DNA of 64,000 nucleotides, taken from Microvirga lotononidis. GTDB taxonomy: Bacteria; Pseudomonadota; Alphaproteobacteria; Rhizobiales; Beijerinckiaceae. Below are positions 43,401 through 52,747 of this stretch, piece after piece (positions within the stretch are counted from its first letter, which is position 1; every line of letters starts with the position of its first letter). The notes under the pieces are model-generated. The model saw nothing but the letters and a program-made list of their open reading frames with translations. It was not told the origin of the DNA and ran no database searches. The stretch spans positions 434,001 through 498,000 of the forward strand of contig NZ_CP141049.1 in NCBI RefSeq assembly GCF_034627025.1. The letters run 5' to 3'. The position numbers and the translations under genes were made by a program.

Positions 43401-44545
43401 GGATTCTATTCTGAAGTGCGAATCCCGTTACAACCAAAGGATTTGCACTCGGAGGCTGAATGACCCTGCCCTACATCCATCTGAGCCTGGCTGAACGGCG
43501 TGAGATCGCCCGCATGCACGCGGCCAAGATCCCGATCAGTGTGATCGCTGACCGCCTGCAGCGTCATCGGTCGACCATCTACCGGGAGATCAAGCGGAAC
43601 TGGGTTCACGATGAAGAGCCGTTGTATCGCGGCTATTTCCATGTGGCCGCCGACATGCAAGCCCGCGCCCGGCGTCAGCGTCTGGGCAAACTCTCCCGCA
43701 AACCGGTGCTCGCGGTCTATGTCATGGATCGCCTCAAAGCTGGATGGTCGCCAGAGCAGATTGCTGGCCGTCTGCGGGCATCCGGTGCTCCTGAACGGTT
43801 GTCGCACGAGACGATCTACCGGTTCGTCTACAGCTCCCAAGGACAAAAGCTCGGGTTGTACCAGGATCTGCCCATGGCACGGCGCCGGCGGCGTGTGCGC
43901 TACCAGCGCAAACCTCGCGGCCTTTTCATTCCGGCGAGTAACACCATCGAGCAGCGTCCACCGGAGATCGCAGCCCGCACCAGCTTTGGTCACTGGGAAG
44001 GCGATCTGATGATGTTTCGCAAGGAGCTGGGCAAGCACAACCTTACGTCACTTACGGAGCGCCAGAGCCGTTACACGATCCTGACCCGCAACCGAGATCG
44101 CAACTCGACAGGGGTCATGACCGGCATGATCGAGAAGCTGAAAGTCCTGCCGGAGACGGCGCGTCTGTCGATCACGTTCGACCGCGGGACGGAGTTTGCC
44201 TATTACCCGTTGCTCAAGCAGAGGCTCGGCATGGACAGCTATTTCTGCAAGCCACAGGCCCCCTGGCAGAAAGGCACGGTCGAGAACACCAATGGCCGGG
44301 TTCGGCGCTTTCTGGCACGGGACGCGGACATTGCCACTTTGCCCGAGGAGGCTCTGCTTGAGATCTGTGATCGGCTCAACGGGACACCGCGCAAGTGCCT
44401 GGGCTATCGCACACCCAAAGAGGTCCTGATGAGTTCTCTGGATCCGGGACTGCCGGAGCTGTGCAACCCTGATCAGCTCCGCCCCGGCAGTCCCTGACCG
44501 ACCGGGAACCGATGCCCGCCAACCGTCGCACTTCGGCTTGATTCC
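43401..44545 (+). mobile_element. IS30-family insertion sequence
   Basis: About 1.15 kb around an intact transposase. Imperfect ends: GGATTCTATTCTGAAGTGCG (43401-43420) and the complement of 44526-44545, GGAATCAAGCCGAAGTGCGA; the shared core is GAAGTGCGA. Similarity to the remnant at 46733 extends further left, so the true left end could lie nearer 43350. No target duplication was found. Confidence 0.7.
43460..44497 (+). CDS. IS30-family transposase
   Basis: A 345-residue DDE transposase. N-terminal HTH (LSLAERREIARMHAAKIPIS, then RLQRHRSTIYREIKRN), linker WSPEQIAGRL, and catalytic part GHWEGDLMMF (Asp), SITFDRGTEFAYY (Asp), KGTVENTNGRVRRFL (Glu). No frameshift or stop is seen, so it may be active. 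Only one complete copy is present; its 5' part recurs at 46733-46835. Confidence 0.93.
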   Translation: MTLPYIHLSLAERREIARMHAAKIPISVIADRLQRHRSTIYREIKRNWVHDEEPLYRGYFHVAADMQARARRQRLGKLSRKPVLAVYVMDRLKAGWSPEQIAGRLRASGAPERLSHETIYRFVYSSQGQKLGLYQDLPMARRRRRVRYQRKPRGLFIPASNTIEQRPPEIAARTSFGHWEGDLMMFRKELGKHNLTSLTERQSRYTILTRNRDRNSTGVMTGMIEKLKVLPETARLSITFDRGTEFAYYPLLKQRLGMDSYFCKPQAPWQKGTVENTNGRVRRFLARDADIATLPEEALLEICDRLNGTPRKCLGYRTPKEVLMSSLDPGLPELCNPDQLRPGSP

Positions 44546-44655
44546 ACAATTAATCGGACCTCATCCGGGATCGCTTCCCGCGATCGAGTCAACATACGTT
44601 GATTGTAATTCTTCTGACCCATAAATGAGAGCCCTGGACGCACTCGGGACGCGAC

Positions 44656-46082
44656 ATGGCCTCACGGAAAACCCTGAACGCGAAGAATCTCGAGGCGCTC
44701 GGGATCGAGCGCCTGGCTGAGCTGTTGATTGAAATCAGCCGGGGCAATGCAGCAGCTCAACGCCGTCTGCGGCTGGAACTGGCCGGAGCCACTAGCCCTG
44801 CCGACATGGCACAGGAGATCCGCAAGCGCCTGACCGCCATTGCCCGATCCCGCTCGTTCGTCGATTGGCATCAGCGCAAGGCCCTTGTTGCTGATCTCGA
44901 GACCCAGAGACAAGCTATCAGTCAGGTAGCCAAAGTCGATGCCGCTGAAGCACTGGACCTTCTCTGGCGCTTCATGGCCCTTGCTAATTCAATCTTCAAT
45001 CGCTGTGACGACAGCAGTGGAAGCGTGATTGCGGTCTTCCAGGCTGCCTGCCGTAATCTCGGTGACATTGCCATCGCGGCGAATCCCGGCCTCACGGTGC
45101 TGGCCGAGCAGGCCTACCGTGCCTTGATCGAGAACGAGTATGGCCAATATGACGGCTTGATCGAAGTTCTGGCCCCGGCGCTTGGCGCGACAGGCCTCGA
45201 CCACCTTAGGCAACTCGTCCTTAAGTTGTCACAGGAGCCACGGCAGAAGCCTGATGCGGAAGACCGGAAGGTCGTAGGCTGGGGGATGGGCGGTCCCTTG
45301 TACGCCGATGACCTGGCTGAGCGCCATCACAGCAGCGTTGTTCGAATGGCGCTGGAGGCGATTGCGGATGCGCAGGGTGATGTGGACGCCTTCATCGCAC
45401 AGCAAAGTGAGAAGGCACGAGGCGTCCCAAGTGTTGCCGTGGAGATCGCACAACGGCTCTTGGCCGCCCTGATGAGGCCTGGACTGCGATCAATGCCGTC
45501 GATCAGGATCGATCCGGCTGGATCCCCGTCGAGTGGGAGCAGACCCGGATCGATGTTCTGGAAGCCCTGGGACGAGCCGATGAGGCGCAGGCGTTCCGCT
45601 GGACCTGCTTCGCGCGCTCACTCAACCCGGAGCACCTGCGCGCCTATCTCAAGCGCCTGCCCGACTTTGAGGATCTGGAGGCTGAGGAGCGCGCCATCGC
45701 CCATGCGCTGACCCATCCGAGCGTGCACCATGCCTTGGGTTTTCTGGTGACCTGGCCAGCGCTGGACCAAGCCGCGCATCTGGTGTTCACCCGTGCGGAC
45801 GAACTCAACGGCGATTTCTACGAGATCCTGGCGCCGGCCGCGGCTGCGCTGGAGGCGAAACATCCTCTTGCTGCTACCGTTCTTCGTCGAGCCTTGATTG
45901 ACTTCGCCCTGGAGCGGAACCGGACCAAGCGCTATCAGCACGCTGCTCGCCACCTTGAGGAATGCGCGAACCTGGCTGAGCGGATTGAGGATTTCGAAAA
46001 GTTCGAGGCTCATGAGGCCTATCTGAGACGCCTCAAAGCCGAACACGGCCGCAAAAGCTCGTTCTGGAGCCTGGTCGTGTGA
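44656..46082 (+). pseudogene. DUF6880-family gene broken by one frameshift
   Basis: From ATG 44656 the first frame encodes ~272 residues (SRKTLNAKNLEALGIERLAE ... VAVEIAQRLLAAL). Near 45470 the reading must shift one base to continue DEAWTAINAVDQDRSGWIPV, then LEALGRADEAQAFRWTCFAR, HLRAYLKRLPDFEDLEAEER and so on to TGA 46082. Together they form a full DUF6880 protein of about 475 residues, a helical-repeat family of unknown role. A single small indel separates the two halves. Confidence 0.8.
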
Positions 46083-46185
46083 GCGGGTGCGAAATCAGTG
46101 GCTGAAGCAGTTGTATGGCGCAATGCTTGACGCAGAAACATAGCTTTGCTCAGGTCTTCAACGAAGTTCGCGAGAAGAATAGCCC

Positions 46186-46626
46186 ATGAACCCATCGTCA
46201 CAATGGACCCTCTTCATCGCCCGCCCCGGACGAGATCGGCAGCACGTCATCCGGGATTCAAGAGGCGTGCCCCGTCTCATCTTTGGTGAAGACGATGGCA
46301 CGCGGATCAACGATCATCTCGCCAAGTATCTCGTCGAGAGCCTTAATGCAGGTCTCGAAGTAGAAGACCCGAATCCGGATGAGGGCTGGTTCCTGGACAG
46401 CCTGGAAGACGGTGACGAGCAGGACCCCGCCATTCTCATTTGTGACCCCGATTTCGAGATCCGGCTTGAGATCCTCGATACGGGCAACCTTGAAGAGGAT
46501 CAGGCGCTGGGCCGGAAGGTTGTCGCCCTGATCAATACCTATTTCATCCAGAACCAGGTTTCACATTCAAGTGCTTCCTCCGTCGGCCCTCCAACTGATA
46601 CACAGCAAACCGGATCCAACCGCTGA
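46186..46626 (+). CDS. Hypothetical 146-residue acidic protein
   Basis: ATG 46186. Opens QWTLFIARPGRDRQHVIRDS, is acidic through the middle (EVEDPNPDEGWFLDSLEDGD) and ends in a short Ser/Pro tail. No domain recognised. Isolated between the broken DUF6880 gene and IS30 debris. Confidence 0.5.
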   Translation: MNPSSQWTLFIARPGRDRQHVIRDSRGVPRLIFGEDDGTRINDHLAKYLVESLNAGLEVEDPNPDEGWFLDSLEDGDEQDPAILICDPDFEIRLEILDTGNLEEDQALGRKVVALINTYFIQNQVSHSSASSVGPPTDTQQTGSNR

Positions 46627-47365
46627 ACGGTGGAGCACATAGCGACGACTTTGCAGTGCAACTTTGCTTAGCCTCTACCACAAACTTCTTGTCAAAAACT
46701 ATCGTTATTTCAAACCTTATCTCGTTTCAGTTATTTCCTATCCTGAAATGCGAATTCCGTTACAAACATGGAGTTTGCACTCGGAGGCCGAAGGACCTTG
46801 CCCTCCCTCCACCTGAGCTTGGCTGATCACAAAGGGCAATCCATACTCGGCGTATCATGGGCACGGGGTGCTGTTGATGAACCGTGTGCTGATGGTGTTG
46901 GCGTTTTCAGGGTGAGATCTCTGTTCTAAGCCCGCGCATTGTGGGATCCGACACACGAGCTGAGATTGCTCAATTATCCCAAGCAGTCCAAATGGCCGAA
47001 GCAGGCCCGGATGCACGTGCTATGGAATTGGGTCATCTCAAGGAGACTAAAGCATCTCGAGTATCTTCGCGCTCGGGTCAGCGACGAGATCGACGGTATA
47101 CGCCCTTAGCCCACTACCGCTACAACCCGCGCGAAAACTTCGGGACATGATGCGGGCGACACAACTCCAGAGGGACATGATCAGAATCAGTATCAGATCG
47201 AGCCAAGGATAGGTCTGCCCGTCGTAGGCTAACCAAGGGTTCACCTTGGCTCCGGCATCCGAACACACGCAGTCATCGGATCTTAAGTTCTCCCTGCTCT
47301 AAGCGCCCTCCCCGTCTCGCTCCCTAGAGCAAATCCTATTCACGGACCGATCCTTGAGCATCTCG
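46627..47365. other. 740-bp gap holding an IS30 remnant and little else
   Basis: The IS30 remnant covers 46733-46835. Beyond it, to the rnhA start, no open frame has a recognisable family; a 69-codon frame at 46941-47150 is probably spurious. No strong hairpin was noted. Confidence 0.5.
46733..46835 (+). repeat. Truncated IS30 left end and transposase start
   Basis: Aligns with 43405-43495: CCTGAAATGCGAATTCCGTT versus TCTGAAGTGCGAATCCCGTT, then the shared GATTTGCACTCGGAGG / GAGTTTGCACTCGGAGG leader and LPSLHLSLAD versus LPYIHLSLAE. It stops after ten codons. The start ATG is now AGG-like (CGAAGGACC), so it is a non-coding relic. Confidence 0.75.
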
Positions 47366-47848
47366 ATGACGAATGAAGCCATTATTTTCACGGACGGCGC
47401 TTGCCTCGGAAATCCCGGACCTGGAGGCTATGCTGCTGTCGTCACCATTGCGGGTGAAGAGCAGGTCATTGTGGGACGCAACCGCTCCACAACCAACAAC
47501 AAGATGGAAATGACGGCAGCCATCAAGGCGCTCGAGGCTGTTCCTCAGGACCTCCCCATCGTGATCCACAGCGACAGCCAATACGTGATCAAGGGAGCGA
47601 CCGAATGGCTCCGTGGTTGGAAGGCTAAAGGCTGGCGTAAGGCTGACGGAAAGCCTGTCCTGAATCAGGAGTTGTGGATGCAGATGGACGCTGTAATGGT
47701 GGGCCGGACAATCACCTGGAAGTGGGTGAAGGGTCATGCCGGTCACCCTGAGAATGAGCGCGTCGATCGGCTCGCCAACTGGGAAGCCGTGAGGGCTGCT
47801 GCGGGAGCCGGAACGGACCCGATCACCATTGAAGCGGCTACGGCTTGA
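47366..47848 (+). CDS. rnhA: Ribonuclease HI
   Basis: A 160-residue enzyme that cleaves RNA in RNA-DNA hybrids. With ATG 47366 as residue 1 the catalytic residues fall exactly at E. coli positions: Asp10 (FTDGA), Glu48 (KMEMTA), Asp70 (HSDSQYV), His124 and Asp134 (KGHAGHPENERVDRLA). TTG 47354 is a longer alternative start. It stands alone here; a chromosomal copy elsewhere would be expected, so this may be a second one. Confidence 0.93.
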   Translation: MTNEAIIFTDGACLGNPGPGGYAAVVTIAGEEQVIVGRNRSTTNNKMEMTAAIKALEAVPQDLPIVIHSDSQYVIKGATEWLRGWKAKGWRKADGKPVLNQELWMQMDAVMVGRTITWKWVKGHAGHPENERVDRLANWEAVRAAAGAGTDPITIEAATA

Positions 47849-48007
47849 GCCAGACATCTGCTTCAGGTGTACCCATCAACAAGCTCGTTTGCCGAACCTG
47901 TAGGGTTAGCTGAGCCGTTCACTTACGGTTCAAGGCTGTCGCCCGACCTTCCCTGTCAGTGCTGGACTATACCGGTCGGCGTCGCCAGCGAACACAGGGA
48001 GGCTCTC

Positions 48008-48364
48008 ATGGTGAGTTGGTCCAAACGAGTAAGTCCCACCGCCACTCTGGTCGCCGTTGCAACTTTGCTCGGTGGGTGCGTGACCGGTACTGAGGTTTCC
48101 TACAGTGAGTATCGGTATGACCGTTATGGCGGGACTGAGCGCAACCTCTACGCAGATCCGTCCCGTGGCATCGAAAACGAGAGATGTCGAACCGTTGTCC
48201 GGAGGCTCATAAACCGCTCCGGAGAAGAGGTTGTCAGGCGTGATCGCGTTTGTGGCCCGACTGGTGAGATAGAAGCCGCAGAAACTTGGGGAGTCCGAGA
48301 GCCTCGCCGGAACGTCTATCCCAGCCCAGTTGAACCACCTGAGGACGTTCCATATGTCGACTAA
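48008..48364 (+). CDS. Hypothetical lipoprotein
   Basis: A 118-residue protein with a lipoprotein signal peptide: basic start VSWSKR, hydrophobic TATLVAVATLLGG and lipobox Cys at about residue 23 (LLGGC). ATG 48008 follows GGAGG. The mature part is small, acidic/basic mixed, with two further Cys. Function unknown; probably anchored in the outer membrane. Confidence 0.7.
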   Translation: MVSWSKRVSPTATLVAVATLLGGCVTGTEVSYSEYRYDRYGGTERNLYADPSRGIENERCRTVVRRLINRSGEEVVRRDRVCGPTGEIEAAETWGVREPRRNVYPSPVEPPEDVPYVD

Positions 48365-48483
48365 CAGCAATCAACGTAGTAAGGCGCCCTAAGGTAACTC
48401 TGATTCAACGTGCTCGTCTGTGCTGCACTACCAAGTCTAGACCGCCTTCCGGATGCTCAATGGGCTGGCAGTGCGCCTAATCA

Positions 48484-48525
48484 TTGACAACCAAGGACGC
48501 TTACCCAATATGACTACTATGGTCA
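48484..48525. promoter_or_regulatory. Promoter and operator of the toxin-antitoxin pair
   Basis: TTGACA at 48484-48489 and CAATAT at 48506-48511 (16-base spacer) are a plausible promoter; TGAC-TACTATG-GTCA at 48511-48525 is an imperfect palindrome overlapping the -10 box. Antitoxin-toxin complexes usually bind such a site to repress their own operon. Confidence 0.5.
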
Positions 48526-48548
48526 CATTATCCCGGAGAGGTGATGTC

Positions 48549-48791
48549 ATGCAGGAAGTTCAGCTCAAGGACGCGAAGGCATCCCTGTCTGCCATCGTTG
48601 ATCGCGCCGCCGCCGGTGAGGAGATCGTGATCACTCGCCATGGCCGAAAGGAAGCTGTTCTTATTTCCTGGGACGAGTTCCGGCGCCTCTCGACCGTTCC
48701 GTCCTTTGGTAAGCTCCTCATGTCAGCCCCAGTCGAAGCAGGAGATATTCCCGAGCGGCACGAGCCGCCGCATCGATCCGAGGAGTTTTAG
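48549..48791 (+). CDS. Phd/YefM-type antitoxin
   Basis: An 80-residue protein. QEVQLKDAKASLSAIVDRAA then GEEIVITRHGRKEAVLISWD is the DNA-binding and dimerisation part of Phd/YefM antitoxins; the C terminus (PSFGKLLMSAPVEAGDIPER) binds the toxin. ATG 48549 has GGAGAG upstream. It ends one base before the PIN toxin start. Confidence 0.9.
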   Translation: MQEVQLKDAKASLSAIVDRAAAGEEIVITRHGRKEAVLISWDEFRRLSTVPSFGKLLMSAPVEAGDIPERHEPPHRSEEF

Positions 48792-49235
48792 GTGTATCTG
48801 GTCGACACAAACGTCATCTCCGCCAGAGCACCATCCAAGAGCTTCCCCCCGGACGCGCTCATTGGGTGGATGGATGTCATGTCTCCCAGACTTTTCATCT
48901 CGGTTGTCACGACAGGTGAGGTGATCGCGGGCATTGCAAAGGCCCTGCGCGAAGGAGCCACGACAAAGGCCAGCAATCTCGAAGCATGGTGGGCTGCTGT
49001 GGAGCACCTTTACGGGCCTCGGATCCTGCCTTTTGACGGTGCGGCTGCCCGAGCTGCCGGACGGCTTCTCGACAAGGCTCGCAGCATCGGTCAATCGCCT
49101 GGTTGGGCGGATATTGCCATCGCCGGCACGGCAAAAGCTCATGGGCTCACAGTGCTGACCCGCAACCTGAAGCATTTCGAGCCGCTTGGTATTGAGTGCC
49201 TTGATCCGTTCAGACAGCTTCCACCGCTACCCTGA
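48792..49235 (+). CDS. PIN-domain toxin (VapC/FitB type)
   Basis: A 147-residue RNase-type toxin starting GTG 48792 immediately after the antitoxin stop. PIN acidic residues: Asp5 (LVDTNVIS), Glu43 (TTGEVIAG) and Asp107 (GWADIAIAGTA), with TRNLKHFEPLG near the C terminus. Expected to cut RNA unless bound by the Phd-type partner. The pair may stabilise the replicon. Confidence 0.92.
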   Translation: MYLVDTNVISARAPSKSFPPDALIGWMDVMSPRLFISVVTTGEVIAGIAKALREGATTKASNLEAWWAAVEHLYGPRILPFDGAAARAAGRLLDKARSIGQSPGWADIAIAGTAKAHGLTVLTRNLKHFEPLGIECLDPFRQLPPLP

Positions 49236-49307
49236 TGATAGATCCTGCGTTGCTCTTCTAATCACAGTAGCCCGGCCTTAGATCAGGGAAGTAGCCAAGC
49301 ACATGCC

Positions 49308-49730
49308 TCATCCCTGATAAGTCTCGGTTATCGGGAGTGAACCAGAACCTTCATCTGTGTTGTCACCGCTCGAGTGGAATAGGTTACGCCTCGGCGGTTG
49401 AGGGGCTGCATCAACTTTCTTATCGAGTGGCTTTGCCTCAGTCTCCGGCGACAGATGCATGATAGCTGCCAAGATCACGGTGGGACGGATCTTCATTGCC
49501 TGATCGATCGCCTTCAGGAGCTCATCGTCCTTTGCCCCGTACTCGAGGATGCCCAGCAGGAAATGCGATGATGTCGCCGATTCTCGGATCGTCTCGGGCT
49601 GCAGGCCGGTGACGTTCAGAAACTGGATGATCCGGTCGACATCCGCGACAATAAAGTTCAGGACTTGGATGGCGATACTCTCGGCGTCGCCTCGGCCGGC
49701 AATGGTCCGGCGCTGAAATGTCTCGGTCAT
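49308..49730 (-). CDS. DUF3572-family protein
   Basis: A 140-residue protein of the small alphaproteobacterial DUF3572 group: AESIAIQVLNFIVADVDRII then FLNVTGLQPETIRESATSSHFL. ATG 49730 is preceded by GGAAG. The C-terminal ~50 residues are low-complexity and extend beyond the usual ~90-residue domain. Function unknown. Confidence 0.7.
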   Translation of the reverse strand: MTETFQRRTIAGRGDAESIAIQVLNFIVADVDRIIQFLNVTGLQPETIRESATSSHFLLGILEYGAKDDELLKAIDQAMKIRPTVILAAIMHLSPETEAKPLDKKVDAAPQPPRRNLFHSSGDNTDEGSGSLPITETYQG

Positions 49731-49995
49731 GTCAGCTTCCGCCATGTCCCGTATGGGTCGGCACCAGAGTATTCGATACAGCCTGTCCAGACACGATAGC
49801 CATTCTAAGCCAACGCAGAAGCCTGCCCATTTTTCCTGACGTGCCGATAAAGCCTGCCCTGGTGACCGTTTGAAGTTTGCAGCGATTGGTGCTAGTCCCC
49901 TGCCCTTTCCCATAACTGCTTCCAGGGCAGCCCAATCCAAGACGCTGCGTCTTGCCTATCTTGAAGACGATTATCTAACAATCAGGAATTGCCAG

Positions 49996-51135
49996 ATGCC
50001 CGGCATCGCACGTCAGTTCGAGCCGCAGATCACCCGGAGTGGTGGCGCCCCCTCGAAGTACCGTTTCATCATCCACTGCTCGGGCTGTGCAAGTACGGAC
50101 GTGTATGAAGCAGCCAGACCGACCAGCAGCGAGACAGTGAGACACTACTTCGACGGGCGGGGCTGGCTGCTTGGACGGGATCGCTCCTATGACCTGTGCT
50201 CAGCCTGCCTGGCACAACCACAGCGAGCCAAGGGGACCAAGCCTTCCAGTCAGCCCCAGCACAACAGACTGTCTGCCGGCCAGCGCCACCAGGACACGGC
50301 CGATATTCTGGCCCGGCACTTGGGCAAACCCGAGGTTCTGGCAGCCGAGGTCTTCCGCCCGAAGGAGACCACATCACTGCAGGCCGCTTCTTCAAGGACT
50401 CCGCGACAAGTCAGTCCTCCACCATCTCTCTCGTCCGAGGTTGAGCAAACTATGACCGCGATGGCGGCGGACCTGAAAGGCCTGCGTGCGGCAGTTGAAC
50501 TCATCGCAGATCAGATGGGCAAACTCGTGGCGCTGGGTGGCCAACAGGTTGAAGTCATAGCCCGCTTGGCCCCTGCCCTCCTCCAGTCCACTGGGGAGCT
50601 CTCAGGCAGTCTTCGGCATGTGGCTAGCGCGGTCCAGGCGATTCCGCAGCAGCCGCTTCCGGCCATCGACCCGCAGCCAACACCGGAATCTGTGCCCGAA
50701 ACAGATGGGACGCGCGCAGGCGATGCTGAACCAGCGGCAAAACCAATGTCGCTGGTGCACCCCCGACCCAAGGGCGTTCAGGGCAAGCGAGCGCCGAAGG
50801 GCAAGGCCGATCAGACTCCATCCGCTGCTGTCGTGGTGAAGTCGATTCCAGACGCCAAGCGTTCGGACCGGTTCTACACCTCCATCCGCCTGACCCGCGA
50901 ATTGTGGGAGAGGACTGGGTTTGGATCCGAGGACCGTCTCCTCCTCGACTGGAGCGGTAAGGTTCTCACCATTGAGCGCGCGACGGACGGTGGTGTGAAG
51001 CCGAAATCGATTGGCGACACCTCGGTGGTGCTGCAATCCTGGAAGCTGGGCAATCTCAACTTCGATCAACCGATCATCACCTGTGGCCGAGCCTCCCTGC
51101 GCCTAAGCGTCGAACGGGACCGACAAGCACCTTGA
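49996..51135 (+). CDS. Unrecognised 379-residue protein with a Cys4 motif and C-terminal domain
   Basis: Start ATG 49996. Near the N terminus CSGC (residues ~28-31) and LCSAC (~67-71) look like a zinc ribbon, in a region with HYFDGRGWLLG. The middle is Pro/Ala-rich and low-complexity (about 110-300). The last ~80 residues form a compact region (RFYTSIRLTRELWERTGFGS then LLDWSGKVLTIE). Architecture suggests a DNA- or protein-binding protein, but I do not recognise the family. Confidence 0.65.
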   Translation: MPGIARQFEPQITRSGGAPSKYRFIIHCSGCASTDVYEAARPTSSETVRHYFDGRGWLLGRDRSYDLCSACLAQPQRAKGTKPSSQPQHNRLSAGQRHQDTADILARHLGKPEVLAAEVFRPKETTSLQAASSRTPRQVSPPPSLSSEVEQTMTAMAADLKGLRAAVELIADQMGKLVALGGQQVEVIARLAPALLQSTGELSGSLRHVASAVQAIPQQPLPAIDPQPTPESVPETDGTRAGDAEPAAKPMSLVHPRPKGVQGKRAPKGKADQTPSAAVVVKSIPDAKRSDRFYTSIRLTRELWERTGFGSEDRLLLDWSGKVLTIERATDGGVKPKSIGDTSVVLQSWKLGNLNFDQPIITCGRASLRLSVERDRQAP

Positions 51136-51483
51136 TTGTCTTCCGCTAGTAACGGCGCGGTAGCCGAAGATGTTGGAGATGGCGCTACCTGCAAGGGGAA
51201 GGTCCATGGTCGAGAAATCCTGGTATCGCCTGCGAAACTGCTACCGCCGTCACACACTTTGCGGGAAAAACGGAATCCAACACCTGTTGACAAAAGCCAT
51301 CAAGGACGTGGTGAGACGCTGAACTTTGTTCGCGCCAATCCGCGAGGACAGGCGGATGAATGCCGAACACCCTTGGGAAGCCTTTGGTCTTGCGTGTGAC
51401 ACGGTTTTCCAGTTGTCACACGCGATAAAAATTGCTCGTTCCCATGTTCCCGCTAGTCTCCCGCGGCAACACCAGGCCCCTAA
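51136..51483. other. 348-bp intergenic region with a long hairpin
   Basis: No gene recognised. GCGTGTGACA (51392-51401) and TGTCACACGC (51414-51423) form perfect 10-bp arms around a 12-base loop, followed by GATAAAAATT. It sits 60 bases before the next start, so an operator is as likely as a terminator. Confidence 0.5.
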
Positions 51484-51837
51484 ATGAGCGCACCTCAAAA
51501 GAAGAGTGAAACCCTCTCCGTCCGCGTCTGCAGTGAGCTGAAAGCCAGTTTGGATCGCTATGCTGCCGGTCTTGGACGGGATTCGTCATCCGTGGCACGA
51601 GAGCTTTTGGTAAGAGAGCTACAGGAGAGATCACTGATGGTGGCACAATACCGGCCGCCCACGGTCGAGATCGGACAATATGGTCCGCAGGCGGAGTTTT
51701 TCTCCGATGATGGCCAACTGCATGTTGGGGTCATGGTCGCGACGTATCGGCATATAACAAACCTTGTCGTCTTTAATCCCGCCGACCCCATGACACCGCG
51801 GATGGACGCTCTCGGCATCCATTGCTGGATGATGTGA
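51484..51837 (+). CDS. Ribbon-helix-helix-like hypothetical protein
   Basis: A 117-residue protein. The first 45 residues (ETLSVRVCSELKASLDRYAA then RDSSSVARELLVRELQ) look like an Arc/MetJ/CopG-type ribbon-helix-helix DNA-binding segment; the remainder is unknown. It overlaps the next gene by four bases, so the two are probably one operon; it may repress that operon through the hairpin at 51392-51423 (inference). Confidence 0.6.
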   Translation: MSAPQKKSETLSVRVCSELKASLDRYAAGLGRDSSSVARELLVRELQERSLMVAQYRPPTVEIGQYGPQAEFFSDDGQLHVGVMVATYRHITNLVVFNPADPMTPRMDALGIHCWMM

Positions 51838-52562
51838 TCGCCTTTATCAGATCAGGATCTTATGATTGGGACCACCCGCGCTATCGCGAGTTGTGCACAA
51901 AGCTAAACCTCGATCCGGACCGGGGACGACGCCAATTCCGCGCGGAGGATCAGGAACTTGTGTTCCAATTGGACCAAGCGCTAAACCGCAGGTCCTGGAC
52001 ACCGCACACCGCCTTCATTTTTGATCTGATTGAGTGCCTGCGAACGGATCACAGGCCTGATATCCAGGTTGTTGAACGTGTCCAGCGGGAGATGATCGAA
52101 TGGGAAGACGATGACAAAGCCGCTCTCTTCCAGGAGGCCCTCAGCCGCATCGATACCACACGCCTGAGTGGTTCCAACTTCACCCTCATCCGCTTCTTGC
52201 CCAGCGCCTCGGGGGGTGAGTTCCTCTCATCCATCTATGGGACTTATACGGAGGATACCCCTGATGGCTGGCCTCCCGGGCGCTATGACAGGTTGAGAGG
52301 GATCGCCCTGGAGCCTGATGGTCAGAGTCTCTGGGTCAAAACGGTTTGGAAGCGTTTAAGCGAGCAGGGGGTGATCTTCCTCTCCCGCGAGGAGGCCCGC
52401 CATTATCTTGATGGTGAAGGGGCCTATTGGGCCTACGTGATGCCTGGGGGCACGCCGGAAGCGGGGCTTGAGCCGCGTCGCCCATCACCCAAGGAAGCTC
52501 TCCTGTGGCGTGTGAAAAAGCCGAAAACTCTGCTCGCTGACAGAGCGCATGGGCTCCCATAA
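51834..52562 (+). CDS. Unrecognised 242-residue protein
   Basis: GTG 51834 overlaps the previous stop (GTGA); TTG 51822 is an alternative. Contains IDTTRLSGSNFTLIRFLPSA and LEPDGQSLWVKTVWKRLSEQ; acidic, no signal peptide or membrane segment. Pairing with a ribbon-helix-helix-like upstream gene recalls toxin-antitoxin organisation, but no known toxin fold is visible. Confidence 0.6.
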   Translation: MIAFIRSGSYDWDHPRYRELCTKLNLDPDRGRRQFRAEDQELVFQLDQALNRRSWTPHTAFIFDLIECLRTDHRPDIQVVERVQREMIEWEDDDKAALFQEALSRIDTTRLSGSNFTLIRFLPSASGGEFLSSIYGTYTEDTPDGWPPGRYDRLRGIALEPDGQSLWVKTVWKRLSEQGVIFLSREEARHYLDGEGAYWAYVMPGGTPEAGLEPRRPSPKEALLWRVKKPKTLLADRAHGLP

Positions 52563-52747
52563 GCCTATCGGTTCCGAGCAGGCTCGATCGACCACGGGGA
52601 GCAGCAGGACAGCGGCCTGCTCCTCCCCAATTTCTCCCGCTTGGGAGAGCAATCTCACTCGCCGGTTTCAATCAGCGCGCCGCCGTCACAGAGGTTCGAC
52701 CGCGGTTGCCTTGCACGTCGAAAGCGAACTTTTCCTCGCCGAAAAGG

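Noticed and set aside
46941..47150. 69-codon frame before rnhA
   Set aside because: Arg-rich low-information reading without start signals; probably spurious.
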